A DNA stretch of 64,000 bases from Typhlomys cinereus (lineage: Eukaryota > Chordata > Mammalia > Rodentia > Platacanthomyidae), in NCBI GenBank assembly GCA_023101885.1, contig JALPQD010000053.1, forward strand, positions 5,461,447-5,525,446, written 5' to 3'. The translations under genes and the position numbers were made by a program. The notes beneath the pieces are model-generated. The model was not told where the DNA came from. It worked only from the letters and a program-made list of their open reading frames with translations, and ran no database searches. Shown one piece after another: positions 22,910-33,474 of this stretch. How positions within the stretch are numbered: the stretch's first letter is position 1; every line of letters starts with the position of its first letter.

Positions 22910-23650
22910 AAAAGTACAAATTCTAAAAGAAACCAGGTTTGTGGAAAAGAGCCACATGAAATTACCACATCAGAGGAACTTTAACTGGAGAGTTACAAGT
23001 CCAAGACCACAGCCAGCCAAAGGCCTGAAGTAGGGGAGCATTTAGAAGAGATAACATCATAGTCCCAGAAAACCACAATGGGGTCCTGAAGTGAGCCTCC
23101 CTCTCACTTCCTTAAGACAAAGGGAATTTCTGACATATTTTTTGGAGGAGTGGGGTTAAGATACACAGCACATGACCCCGCCTGCATGCTAGAAGTCAGG
23201 AAGGCGCTGATAAAGAGTAGCTGGAAGTCAAGGTTGTCTCCCCACTGCATGGGAGGAAGGAGACCGTAAGTCCACAACACACTTTATCGACCCTGTCCAG
23301 GGAGAGACTGGCTGTAGGGTGGGAAGACAGACGGGCAGCTAAAAGACGTGTTATCTAACAGTACGAAAGCAATGCATGTTGTCTCATACTCCGTGTGGTG
23401 ACCCCCACGCCCCCTCACCTTGAAGAGTGTTTTACACTTGGAAGCCAGTGGAGAGGTCAGTCACTAAAGTGGACCGGTGGGCACAGACGCTGGGCACTGG
23501 ATCCCAGCCCTCTGTTCTCATCTCAGTGGTCCTAGGTACCTGGAGTTGTTCAGGCCACAGCTTCCCCAATACCACAGGGTGTCTTCTCCCCCATTGGCAC
23601 CCATGCTCCAGCATTCCTCCAGGACAGCTGACGGAGGAGTTTCCACCCCC
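22905..23650. other. Unique non-coding sequence
   Basis: No gene or mobile element identified. It leads into a GC-rich minisatellite. Confidence 0.45.
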
Positions 23651-23830
23651 CCATCCCCTGTCCTCCCATGAGCTTCCCTGTGTCCTCCCATGAGCCTCCC
23701 CATCCTCCCATGTGCTTCCAACCTTATCCCCCCATGAGCCTCCCCTGTCCTCCCATGAGCTTCCCCTGTCCTCCCATGAGCTTCCAACCTTATCCTCCCA
23801 TGAGCCTCCCCTGTCCTCCCATGAGCCTCC
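23651..23830. repeat. Minisatellite, about 21-bp unit
   Basis: Eight or nine tandem units built on TCCTCCCATGAGC, separated by CTTCCCCTG, CCTCCCCTG or TTCCAACCTTA variants, giving a higher-order pattern of about 63 bases. The unit length is a multiple of three, so frames stay open on both strands, including a 147-codon minus-strand frame (23432-23875) with Gly-Ser-Trp-Glu-Asp-type repeats. I regard those frames as a by-product. Confidence 0.92.
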
Positions 23831-24629
23831 TGACATCGCTGACTTTCCTGAGGACAGACTGCTCAATAAAGCCATCCCCAGGTCAGAACCTGACGAATGT
23901 GTACATTTCTACCGTTCTGGCCCCTAGACTGGGTATGTCCACACCATCCTAGATCCCGGGTTTCAAATCTCACCCCATTTGGCAGATAGATCTCACACTA
24001 TTTGGGGTGAAAGCTACTTAATAGAAACTACAAAATCTTTTTTAATCCAGGATGGTTTTGTTGTTGTTTTCAAAAGTTTTTAAGCAGAAAAGTCAAGTAA
24101 AAATGAGTTCATGCCACCATTTTTAATTAGGGCTTTGTTTAATTTTAAATACTTTGATGTTAAATCAGTAAATGTTTTTCTTTTAGTAAAGTCAATACAC
24201 TGCTGGCTATCCCCAAAGACTTACTAAGTTGCTTGAAAGTATGAAAAAAAATAGCTGAACCTGCAATTTATTATTGTAAGTGTTTCTGAGGGCAGGAGTT
24301 ACTTTTTAAAGGCAAATTATTATTTCTGGGAGAGTTCCATTATCCTCTATGAAAATCACAGATAAGAATTTTGCTTTATACTGATTAATAACCATGAGGA
24401 AATACCCCACCCATTTCACTACCTGTGGGTCTTAACATCTCCGGGACTTAACAAACTTTCATTTAAAAAAAAAAAAAAAGAAAGAATTCTTGCAAGACCT
24501 GTTTGGAAAATTATTGCTTTTACTAATATAATCTAATGTCATGAAGTCTTCCTAAATTCACATAATTCTGAACAAAACTAGTGTGAGTTCTTTGAGGAGG
24601 GAGGTTCTTCCCTAAGTAGCTATATTTCA
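23831..24629. other. Unique AT-rich sequence
   Basis: Largely AT-rich with an A-homopolymer near 24463-24479. No gene or repeat family recognised. Confidence 0.5.
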
Positions 24630-24727
24630 GAATTACCACTAGGGTGGGCATGTAACACATTGGGAGCGTATTTGTCTGTTTTGTAGAGGCTCCTGGATTC
24701 CATCCCCAAGAACACAAGATACAAATA
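24630..24727 (+). mobile_element. ID-like SINE fragment
   Basis: CTAGGGTGGGCATGTAACAC, GAGCGTATTTGTCTG, GGCTCCTGGATTCCATCCCC and a CAAGATACAAATAAAACA end parallel an ID-type tRNA-derived SINE (ggtagagcgcttgcctag...ccctgggttcgatccccagcaccacaaaaa). Confidence 0.55.
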
Positions 24728-24758
24728 AAACAATGAACACCATTCATACTAGACAACC

Positions 24759-24775
24759 ATGTATATGTGGCAAGG

Positions 24776-24815
<40 letters not shown>

Positions 24816-24885
24816 TGGCTTTCTCTCTGATTTTGTTTACAAAATCAGTTTATTTCTCCTTTCTCAACCTTGCCACATATACATG
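24759..24885. repeat. 127-bp inverted-repeat structure with (TA)n and internal hairpin
   Basis: A 20-base arm (24759-24778, CATGTATATGTGGCAAGGTT) has its perfect reverse complement at 24866-24885. Between them lie a (TA)n run (about 24779-24812), a unique segment starting GCTGGCTTTCTCTCTG, and a 9-bp hairpin, CTGATTTTG / CAAAATCAG around a TTTA loop (24828-24849). The layout is compatible with a tiny inverted-terminal-repeat element or a template-switch product. No clear target duplication flanks it. Confidence 0.9.
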
Positions 24886-24928
24886 AGATTTTAATAGACT
24901 CCAGAACATGTTTACACACTGGTACACT

Positions 24929-24932
<4 letters not shown>

Positions 24933-24972
<40 letters not shown>
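24933..24972. repeat. CA microsatellite
   Basis: A CA run of about 20 units just downstream of the inverted-repeat structure, without a SINE head. Confidence 0.95.
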
Positions 24973-24975
<3 letters not shown>

Positions 24976-26219
24976 TACAGAGTTTCCATTGTAAAATTCA
25001 CACATTGTCTTCATTTATGTTTTAATTTTTTTATTTCTTTTAAAATCAATAAAAACAGTTAAAATTAAGGTCTGGCTTACTCTCCTCTGGACTGCCCCTA
25101 GGTTTGATCACAACACCAGATGTCGTAGCCAGGGTAAATGGCAGTGGCCAAATGACTGATGAATAGGTGGCTACATTTCCTCAATCAATTACTTTCCGTT
25201 GCAATACTATTTCATAAAAAAGCACTGTCATAGGTTCCATATTATTATTTTTCACATAAATACAACTAAGGAAATATCCCCAGAAGACTTTCATTAAAAG
25301 TGGTCTAAATGTAAAACAAAAATTTCAGCTAGGCTATCATTCGATCTTTTTATCATTGAGCAGACCCGTGAGTGACTGCTGCACAATCAGCCCTGAGATG
25401 CTAGAGATTGACAGTCAGGAGGGACACGGAGAGCCGGGGACCATGCCTCTGAGGACCAAAGCATCCGCTAAGGAGGGAGTAGCAATAAATGCAAGCTGAC
25501 AAGGACCCGGAATCCTCAGCGAGAACCTATCAAATACTTTTAAATTCAGTTCCACACAAGTCAACTCCGTTTGGCCTGAAGATTTTACCAGGCACTTAGC
25601 TGGTGTGTGTATAATTACTTGTCTCTCAAAATCAGGAGTGGGGAATGGGAAACATTCTGGGGAGATGTGCATAGAGTTTAAACAAATAAATGGAAAATAA
25701 AAAATATGCAAGAGAGCAAAAGGTATGGAGCTGATCAAGGGTAAATCTATTCACCTCTATTTTGCCACCACTGTTTTCACAATGAAGCGGTTATGTACAT
25801 ATTAAATATTCTTAATATCAAGAGTTGTTTGACTCCATCTCCTTTGGCATGAGCATGAACAACCAATTCAAGATTCTAAGCATGTGGTGCAGTCTCTGAG
25901 CAGCTCTCAGACTTAACCCAGTCACACTACAACTGACCTTCCATGGTCCACTCCAGAATTCATCTAGGGTGGATAGCAGCTCGAATGCCTTACTTATTTC
26001 ATAGATATTTCAGCTGATTTTTAAATAAAGACAACAGTGTGATACATACAAGAATGGGAGTTACAGGGGAATGACTCAGTAATCAGACAATGCAAGAAGT
26101 TCAGAATTCACAGTCACCTGTAGAGTGAAAGCCTGTTCTCTACTGGGTTCCACAGTCTGAGTTCTGACCTCAAACATGCTATAACATAATACACAGAGTA
26201 AAAAATATATGGTGAATCA
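24973..26219. other. Unique non-coding sequence
   Basis: AT-rich, repeat-poor. The 107-codon minus frame at 25415-25738 has no recognised domain. Confidence 0.5.
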
Positions 26220-26274
26220 AAATAAACTGATTTTGTAAACAAAATCAGAGAGAAAGCCAGCATATATATATATA
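26220..26274. repeat. Inverted copy of the 24.8-kb hairpin segment
   Basis: AAATAAACTGATTTTGTAAA ... GAGAGAAAGCCAGC plus TATATATATATA is the exact reverse complement of about 24794-24854, including the internal palindrome and the adjoining TA run. The outer 20-base arms are not present in this copy. Confidence 0.92.
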
Positions 26275-26469
26275 ACTAATTCTTCATTACAACATGGCCT
26301 GGCTCAGTGCTGTAGCAGCAAGTTACTGCACTTGTAAGTAACCAGTCCAAACTGAGCTGTGGGTGCAAAATGCACCTGGAATCTTGAATTTTAACTTTCA
26401 AAGCAAATTAATATTATTTAGTGACTGTGATATTGATGCAGTTTCAAGTGACAATATTTCAGATATTTA

Positions 26470-26702
26470 TTTGTTTGTGGGGGGGTGTACAAGAGCACTT
26501 GAGTACATATAGCTGTGGAGGTCCAAGGCTGACACTGGAGATCATCCTGGATTGCTCTACTTCCTTATTGCTTTGCTCTGGGCTTTCCCAGGCTCAGCCA
26601 TCCAGGGCCTCAATTGCAGACCACTGCCATTTCCACCTGGACTTTGATATCCTTTTACTTTTGAGGCAAAGGATTTAACCCTGGATCTATCTCTCCAGCC
26701 CC
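26470..26702 (-). mobile_element. B2-superfamily SINE, minus strand
   Basis: Minus-strand reading starts GGGGCTGGAGAGATAGATCC, has a GCAAAAG-type anticodon-arm region (TTTGCCTCAAAAGTAAAAGG) and passes through AGAGCAATCCAGGATGATCT to a short degraded 3' end at about 26470 (GTACACCCCCCCACA). The long CA array is missing. Confidence 0.85.
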
Positions 26703-26977
26703 AATAAAAATATCTCATTAAAATATGCTAAAACCTCTTCTTAGGAATGGTCATTAGAGAGTCGATTTGTAAGTTCAGTTTAATTCACTGTATTTCCAGG
26801 AGTAGTCCATGCTTTTTCCCTATTTTATATTTCCTATTTTCTATTTTTACTTTGTTTGCTTCTTTGTTTGTTTGTTTCATTTTTGACAGTGAGTTATACC
26901 CAGTCCTAGATAGTGTGCTTTCCTACACTGACCTGGATAGTCTATAACACCATTCAGCCACTCATTGAATTAAAATG

Positions 26978-27062
26978 AAGGATTGTAGAAGCTCATTACA
27001 ATAATGCTTGCCTGGCACTCAGGAGGATTTAGGTTCAGTCCCAGGTACTTAGGAAAAAAAGA
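26978..27062 (+). mobile_element. ID-like SINE fragment
   Basis: TACAATAATGCTTGCCTGGC, CTCAGGAGGATTTAGGTTCA and GTCCCAGGTACTTAGGAAAA match the second half of an ID-type tRNA head with its A-rich tail. Confidence 0.6.
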
Positions 27063-27679
27063 TTAAATTAAGGTATAACATAGCATGCATTCTTTCCCTA
27101 ATTCTCACACAGTGTTTTGTGGTAGGCCAGTGCATACACATGACAACAGAATGTTCCACCAGAAAGTTTCACTAAAATGGAAAAAATTCAATCTATTTTC
27201 TCTAGCCTCATTCTTAACAACTGAGTCTTCCAAAAATTCCCTCTGTTCCACCGTGACAAGTTCCCAACTATGACCTTAGTCCCTCCCCCACATGCCACCT
27301 ACATACCCTGCAGCACCCTCACTGTTCTAGAAGAGGTGGATCCCAACCACATGTGCGACTGGCAGAAAACCCTCTCAGGAGGACGAGGAGGCCCTCAACA
27401 CAAACCAGGCCACCCAGTCAAGACTCACCACCCATACCTGCCTTCCAACAGCTCTCCACAGGCTGCCTCTCCTCTAAGCTGAGCCTCACTTGCTGACGGG
27501 CACGATTCCCCTGTGAAGTCTACGGAAGTGGGCGCTACAGCAGGAGGAAGTCCTTGTCTTACCTCCCCTGGCCTCAGCGCAAACAGAAACTTAAGCAAGT
27601 CATGGAACTGTGACAGTGTAAAGCATGGCTGCTTTTTAGTAGATCTGGGGCCAGCAGATTTGGTCTTCCATGTAGGAGT
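27063..27679. other. Unique non-coding sequence
   Basis: No supported feature. The open frame near 27270-27482 has no family resemblance. Confidence 0.45.
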
Positions 27680-28380
27680 TTCAGATATTCATTCATTTAT
27701 TCATTCATTCAGAAAATATATCCAGAGCCCCTACTGTGTTCCAGGCGCCATTGGAAAGATTTGGTACATGTCCCTAAACAAAAGATTCAGAGGCCTCCTG
27801 TTTGAAGGAAGCATCCAATGCCTGCCCTTTCTGGAAGGGAGTTATGCTGAGCAAAAATAAAAGCAGCTCAGATAAGCAAGTTCTGGAACTCTGGACTCAG
27901 GGGCCACTGCTTCACAGTGGGCCCAGAGTAAGTGTCGACTGAAGGTGAGACCCCCTCAGAAATCACAAAGTGGAGAGCTGCTTCTAGGACCACAGCGGAG
28001 ACCACCCTGAGGGGGGTATTAACATGGCTCACCCAGCCAGGAGGCCTCTGAGGCAGCAGGCAGCCAGATTTGGAGAGAACAGAGTGACAGGTAGTCGCAG
28101 AGATCCTGGGATGTAACTTCCTAGGACTCAGAGGCAGCCTGAGGACCTTTGCTTAAGACCATGAGATGAGAACCTTCTCGAAGGTTCTAGCAGAGGGATG
28201 ACTTGCTTCTGGAAGAATTACTTCTACCACTGTTGAGAGGCTAGAGTCCAGGAGACCAGACAGACGCAGGGGATATTTAGCTACAATCTGTTAAACACTC
28301 TTGCAACTGAGCAGCAACGAGCCAGAAAAGTGAGAATAACGGTTGCTGATTGGAAGGCAGGAAGAAAAATGGCTGTGGGT
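27680..28380 (-). mobile_element. Old mammalian LINE relic (probable L2), antisense on +
   Basis: TTCATTTATTCATTCATTCA, then GCCCCTACTGTGTTCCAGGC and CCTAAACAAAAGATTCAGAG correspond to the reversed L2 3' end. Further in, GAACCTTCTCGAAGGTTCTA, GAGGGATGACTTGCTTCTGG and GAGGCTAGAGTCCAGGAGACC follow the interior of the same old family. The divergence is high, and the family name is my best recollection. Confidence 0.55.
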
Positions 28381-28959
28381 GATGGGGGGGGGGATGCAAT
28401 GTCGCTGTCCCTAGCCAATCCACCGAGGTCACTGGGTATGATTAGGATGGTACACTTGTCTTTTGACAGCGGCCCACATGGACAAGTCTGTCTTTCCTGC
28501 TCCATGAAGGAAACTGTGCCTCTAAAAACAAACACACTCAGGCAACAACGACAGAAGGGAAAATAAAAAGGGTGTAAACAATTAACCTGGCCCTGCCGAC
28601 CTGATTCAACATCCAGTGAGGAAACACAGCTGGTCTGTGTGGGTTGCCCTTAGCTTCCTTCCCTGGGTTGGAAAACGTATGTAAAGGAAAAAAAATCATC
28701 AGTATAAATAAACATTAATACAGAACTAATTTTCTTAGTTCTCATTTCACTGAATAATTATACCTTTGGGCTAACATGAATAATTTATTAAGTAGCATGT
28801 AGTTTATATGTAGCCTGGTGCCTTTCTGCCCTCATTATGCAATCATTTGAAATCATTCCAGGGTAAACCCTAGCTGGAAAGTGACTTCCATGCAAATGTC
28901 TTCTCCCTTGGAGCCTGTGGGTAGTTCACCAAGCATCTCTTTAGGTTAACAAGAGCTAT
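28381..28959. other. Unique sequence bordering a candidate regulatory block
   Basis: Begins with a G-homopolymer near 28384-28394 and contains no recognised repeat. From about 28680 it is AT-rich with ATTAATACAG and TAATTTATTAAG motifs. It merges with the candidate conserved element downstream. Confidence 0.45.
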
Positions 28960-29580
28960 TCAGAAAGCTGTTTAAAAATATTCTCTCTGAAATTTGTTCA
29001 ATAATGCATTGAAATTCTAACAAGCTGGATTCCCTTTTTCCTTAGTGTACCATGCACACTGACGCGCGGGTCCATTAAGCTTCAAGGGCCGTGGAGCGAA
29101 GCACAGACGGCCATGCACTTTGCATCCTGGCTTCTTCCTAGTTGCAGAAGCAACCTAGCCTTCCACAAGAGCCATTGTTACAAAATAATCCTTTTGTTAT
29201 CAAGGAATTTGGTGTGGGTGCTTTGGGATCTCAGCGCCCTAGGAGAGCTCCTTTCCCATTAAATTGTCTCCATTTTTAGCTGTTCTAATAAGAAGTCAGG
29301 CTGTACGGCAGATCACTACATTAATCCTGGGAGTTGACCTGTTTTGATAAATCTCACCAAGCACAGAACACTGATGGGTTAGACCTGACGGGGCCTCTTC
29401 ATTTTTCTCCTTGCTTCTGTTCTTAGTTAGATTGCGGATTTTCATCAAGTAGTAATCTAATTACTACAGCTGTTAATTATGCTCCTGATTAATTTGAAAC
29501 ACCTGACACAAAATGGAACCCGGTATTATGAGAGACAACACAGGGCCTTAATGAAATTCTAACACCTGAAACTGTTTGGC
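28960..29580. promoter_or_regulatory. Candidate conserved non-coding regulatory element
   Basis: A repeat-free 600-base block with dense homeodomain-type sites: a dyad TAGTAAT-CTA-ATTACTA (29450-29466), TTAATTAT (29473-29480), GATTAATTT (29487-29495), and further TAAT cores. A GACGCGCGGG CpG patch lies near 29060. Sequence complexity is high and microsatellites are absent, unlike neighbouring DNA. The sequence shows motif clustering only; enhancer activity is inference. Confidence 0.35.
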
Positions 29581-29928
29581 ATCGTGCTCCGTCCAGGGAC
29601 TAAGCTGCTTGTGCTTAGCAAGGCACGTCAAGAGAGGGTTTCTGGTGGGATTTGCTGATGGTATGTTTCAGTACAAAACAGGTAATGCACAGTCTCCCAC
29701 CCAGCCAATCTTAAGGGTCTTCACTCTCTGGTTCGTCCTAATCTCCTCCTACCTTCTTTAGAATATGCTCGCCTTGTTGAGTCTCTGAAAAGCGATAGTT
29801 CCTTTTTGTAAAGTGCAATGTACACTGGTTACACCAGAAGTAGAAGAAGTGATGGCCGAAGAGAATACTTCAAGACCACGATGCTTTGTCAAAAACATAA
29901 AGTCTTCCATCTGAAAACTGTATTCCTG
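29581..29928. other. Unique non-coding sequence
   Basis: No gene or repeat recognised. The sequence runs directly into a SINE head. Confidence 0.4.
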
Positions 29929-30165
29929 AGCTGGAGAAATGGCTCGGGGTTTACGCTTCTGCCTTACAAGCAGAAGGACCTGAGTTTGGATCCCAGACCC
30001 CACATAAAAACACAGGACTGAAATGGTGGTGGCCTGTACTTCCGGCCCTGGAAAGTGGAGCCTGGGAAACCCAGAGCAAAGGGGAAAGGAGGTAGAACAA
30101 TCCAGGATGATTATCACAGTCACTCTTGGGCCTCCGTAGGCACACTTAATCAAGTGCCTTCGGCT

Positions 30166-30221
<56 letters not shown>
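29929..30221 (+). mobile_element. B2-superfamily SINE, first subfamily
   Basis: AGCTGGAGAAATGGCTCGGG head, CCTGAGTTTGGATCCCAG, CCCACATAAAAACACAGG, GGCCTGTACTTCCGGCCCTG, GGAGGTAGAACAATCCAGGA, CACTCTTGGGCCTCCG, and a CA array of about 26 units to 30220. The overlapping 181-codon minus frame (29758-30303) reads through the element and is not a gene. Confidence 0.92.
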
Positions 30222-31317
30222 GCAGAGAAACAAACATCTGATAAGTGGTACTAGAGAAAGCAGGGTCCAGGATGGGATGACCTACTGGGTTTCCAGGAGG
30301 CAATTTGGATGATTAGGTGCTATCGCATCTATTAGCAGCCCACAGATGCTGCCATAAAGACCACTGAGGCCTCTGAACCTCTGCTCTAATGAAAGGAAAT
30401 TGGAACTAAGGGCGAGCCTCTTCTGAGGTAACGACCCAGCCTTTGTCCCCTTCGGCTCAGTCACAGTGGAAGGCTGGAGGAACTCACAGGTGTGTGTTAG
30501 TATGACGGGACTTCTGCTCTGTTTTGCTCTAGAAGCTCCCCTTCATAGGCAAGACTTCAAGTGATTTTGTTTCCCCTATGAGAAGAGAAGCAAATAGAGA
30601 GAGCAAGGGAAGTAAGTGTGGGAAGGAGGGAAAGGAATGCCTACACCAGGAGTGAGCAGAAGTTAACCTCACAAAGGAAAGAGGTACCCCGAGTGAAAGA
30701 GTATAGGAACGCAAGTGACTTTTTTAATCAAAAATTTCAATAGTTTTGGTTCTTAAGGTTTTTAGTGAAAAGATGATTAAATGCGATGTATGCTAATGAT
30801 GTACCTCTAAAATATTTTATGGTGACATGTCTTTCTCCTAAGATGGAGTATGTTCTGTCATTTGCCATCAATCAATTTATCTCAGTTTTGATTCTAATAG
30901 AATATTTGCCATTTATAATTCATGGGACCTTAACTGGAGTTAAAGAAATCTATTCTGTAGACTGCTGATTCCAATATAAGTAAGGTATGCATACTAAAGA
31001 ATAACTCTGAACATTCTCATTTGAAATGCTCTTTTAATTTATGATACCTTCAAAAAAGGTATGAGCTCACTGCAAGACAGAGGGAGGAATAATTTGTTCT
31101 CTCAATCTTTGAAGCACTATTTAAGCCAGAAACTAAGTTTAAAGGTATAATAAATTTACATGTTAAAAATAAGAGGCATGTAAAATTATCTAGCAAAATG
31201 AACATCTGAATATCTTAAATCTAGATCACCTAAAGCCAAATCATCCACTGTAAATATTACAAAGAAGAAATCATGACTGAAATACCTACAATGCAATATG
31301 AAAACATCACACCACAG
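30222..31317. other. Unique non-coding sequence
   Basis: AT-rich from about 30720 onward. No supported feature. Confidence 0.5.
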
Positions 31318-31408
31318 AGGGGGGAGAGAAAGAGAGAGGGAGGGAGAGAGAAAGAAAGAGAGGGACAGGGATAGGGAGAAGGATAGGGAGAGGGAGAGGA
31401 GAGAGAGA
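31318..31408. repeat. Purine (GA/GGA) tract
   Basis: About 90 bases almost entirely G and A on the + strand, built from GAGA, GGGA and GATAGGGA units. It yields a Ser/Leu-rich minus frame that is an artefact. Confidence 0.95.
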
Positions 31409-31938
31409 CTTCTTAAAGGAAAAATATCAGTCAATGGATCAAGTCATTTCTATTCAAGTATGTAAGCTAAGAAAAAACATGATGATAATAACACTTATTA
31501 GTGTAAACATACCAAAGCTATCTCACTTGTAGTGTCAAATTAGTTGCCTGAGGGCCACATCTGAACATACATTCATTTTCCTATTTATCATATGAAGATG
31601 ACCTCTTATCTCCAGCCCTGGTCTCTACCATGCACACAAGCCTGTAGATTCAATTGTATACTGAGCTTACATATTGAATTGTAGTTTCAAATGCATATTT
31701 TACAATTGCATATTCTGTGACATATCTAACTTACAATCTTTAAACCAAAGTCTTCGCTTTCCCCATCTTACCACCATCTCTCCTATGCCTGTGCCACAGA
31801 TTTTTACAACATGGATCACATCAACATCAGGACAGTTCTGATTAATGTTCTGTTCGGCCCCAGAACACTGGATTCACCTTGATCTGTCTTCTTATAACTC
31901 ACAAATTCAACTTGTCACTGTATTTCACTGGTTTTACC
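31409..31938. other. Unique non-coding sequence
   Basis: AT-rich, no recognised element. Confidence 0.45.
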
Positions 31939-31959
31939 TTTGTGTGTGTATGTGTATGC

Positions 31960-32026
<67 letters not shown>

Positions 32027-32267
32027 CGTGTAAAAGAGGCTACTGTGTGTGCCTGTGGAGGCCCAAGGGTGACTTTGGGATCTTCCTGGATTGCTCTACC
32101 TCCTTTTCGCTTTGCTCTGGGGTTTCCCAGGCTCCACATTCCAGGGTCGGAAGTACAGGTTGCCACCATTTCTGCCCAGCATTTCTACATGGAATCTCGG
32201 ATCCAAACTCCGGGTCTTTTTGCTTTTGAGCCAAAGGCTTAACTCCCTGAGCCATCTCTCCAGCCCC
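31939..32267 (-). mobile_element. B2-superfamily SINE, minus strand, full length
   Basis: Read on the minus strand: GGGGCTGGAGAGATGGCTCA at 32267, a tRNA-like head, then GGCAACCTGTACTTCCGACC, AGGAGGTAGAGCAATCCAGG, CACCCTTGGGCCTCCACAGG and a CA array (about 31963-32010) edged by CACGCACGCATACAC. One of the least diverged minus-strand copies. Confidence 0.93.
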
Positions 32268-33228
32268 TCGTTCCCCCTTTTAAAACACACCCAGAAGCTA
32301 ATCACACATCACTTCCGTGGCTGCTACCAGGCTAAATCAATTATCAATCGCCATTCCATGGGTGTTCTAATGGGTCCCCGACTTCTGCCTTTGTCCATGC
32401 AGTTAGTCCAGCATATGAAGACCAGGCAAGTTTTTCCTGCAAAAAAAAAAACTTGTCAGACAAGTGCCACACAGGTTTCCTATAGGGGAGCCAAAGCCTT
32501 AGTGTCCTTCCAGACATGGTCCATTACTGACCCTTTTCTACTCTCCTCTTTTCATTCAACTGTTCTCCTCTCAGGCTGGAAAATTCTTTTCCAAGACATG
32601 TAATGACTGCATTGCTGATGTTTTTCAAATGTCAGTACGCCCCCCCCTCAGTGCTTCTCTACCTTTCTCTGCTTTCCTTTGTCATAGCAGGCACTCCCAT
32701 CTCACATAGCATCTTACCAGCACGTTATAAGTCCTACGGAAATAGCTCCAAGGATCCATCCAGATACCTGTAACTTCTCCCCTGGAATTCAGGTGAACCT
32801 CTATGAGTTTCTCCACAAAATATGAGGGTGACAGCTCTTGAAGTCCATCGCTAGCTCAAAAATGCAGTGCAGTGTTCTTGGAACCCAGCCAACAAGATCG
32901 CCCTGCCCTGTACATACCGATGGAGAGTCACTTGACTCTCCATGGGGAAATACCAGACCTCCACAGCACCTGGACAGAACTCCTAGCCAACAGCAAACCA
33001 AAGCTGCCACATGAAGTGAGTCTGTGGAAATGTCAGCTACCATGGATAAGGAGCAAACGCTGGCAGAAGGCCCTGTATTAGAACCATGCACACAGGATTG
33101 CCTCTACTTCCCAGGTGGTTACAAACTCTGAGAACAATGTCCTTATTCAGGACTACTGTGCCTGTTTTCAGGCCAACCAACGGGCAAGGAAGATGACATA
33201 TTTCACAAACATAGAGGAAGAGTATTCT
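32268..33228. other. Unique sequence with a 24-bp palindrome
   Basis: No gene or mobile element. Contains a near-perfect palindrome at 32920-32943, listed separately. The 170-codon + frame at 32091-32603 begins inside the SINE and has no domain. Confidence 0.5.
32920..32943. repeat. 24-bp palindrome (11-bp arms, 2-bp centre)
   Basis: ATGGAGAGTCA at 32920-32930 and its exact reverse complement TGACTCTCCAT at 32933-32943 flank a CT dinucleotide. The arms contain TGACTC, an AP-1-like core. It may be chance or a protein-binding dyad. Confidence 0.95.
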
Positions 33229-33474
33229 GGAGGTAGAGAAATAGCTGGGCGGTTAAAGCATTTCCCATACAAACAAAAGGAGCACAGTTTGTATTTCCCG
33301 GGTCCCACATAAAACACTGGACAGTCATGGTAGCCCATGATTCCTGTCGAATCCCAGGAACACGCTGGTTAAACCAGATGACAGTTGTCTGTTCAATTTG
33401 AGAGACCCAGTCTCAATATTATGGTGAAAAAGCAATCAAAGATAGTTCTCAATATCATACTTAAGCATAACCTT
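33229..33474 (+). mobile_element. Old tRNA-headed SINE (RSINE/B4-type), 5' part
   Basis: TGGAGGTAGAGAAATAGCTG, GGCGGTTAAAGCATTTCCC, GCACAGTTTGTATTTCCCGG and GTCCCACATAAAACACTGG form a tRNA-like head. GAGAGACCCAGTCTCAATAT and TATGGTGAAAAAGCAATCAA then resemble the middle of RSINE/B4-type elements (gagaccctgtctcaaa...aaggtggagagcaattga). It stops where the telomeric array begins. Confidence 0.55.

Noticed and set aside
23432..23875. 147-codon minus-strand frame with Gly-Ser-Trp-Glu-Asp repeats
   Set aside because: The 21-base minisatellite keeps all frames open, so openness is uninformative. Retained only as a low-probability finding.
29758..30303. 181-codon minus-strand frame
   Set aside because: It is the reverse reading of a SINE and its CA tail.
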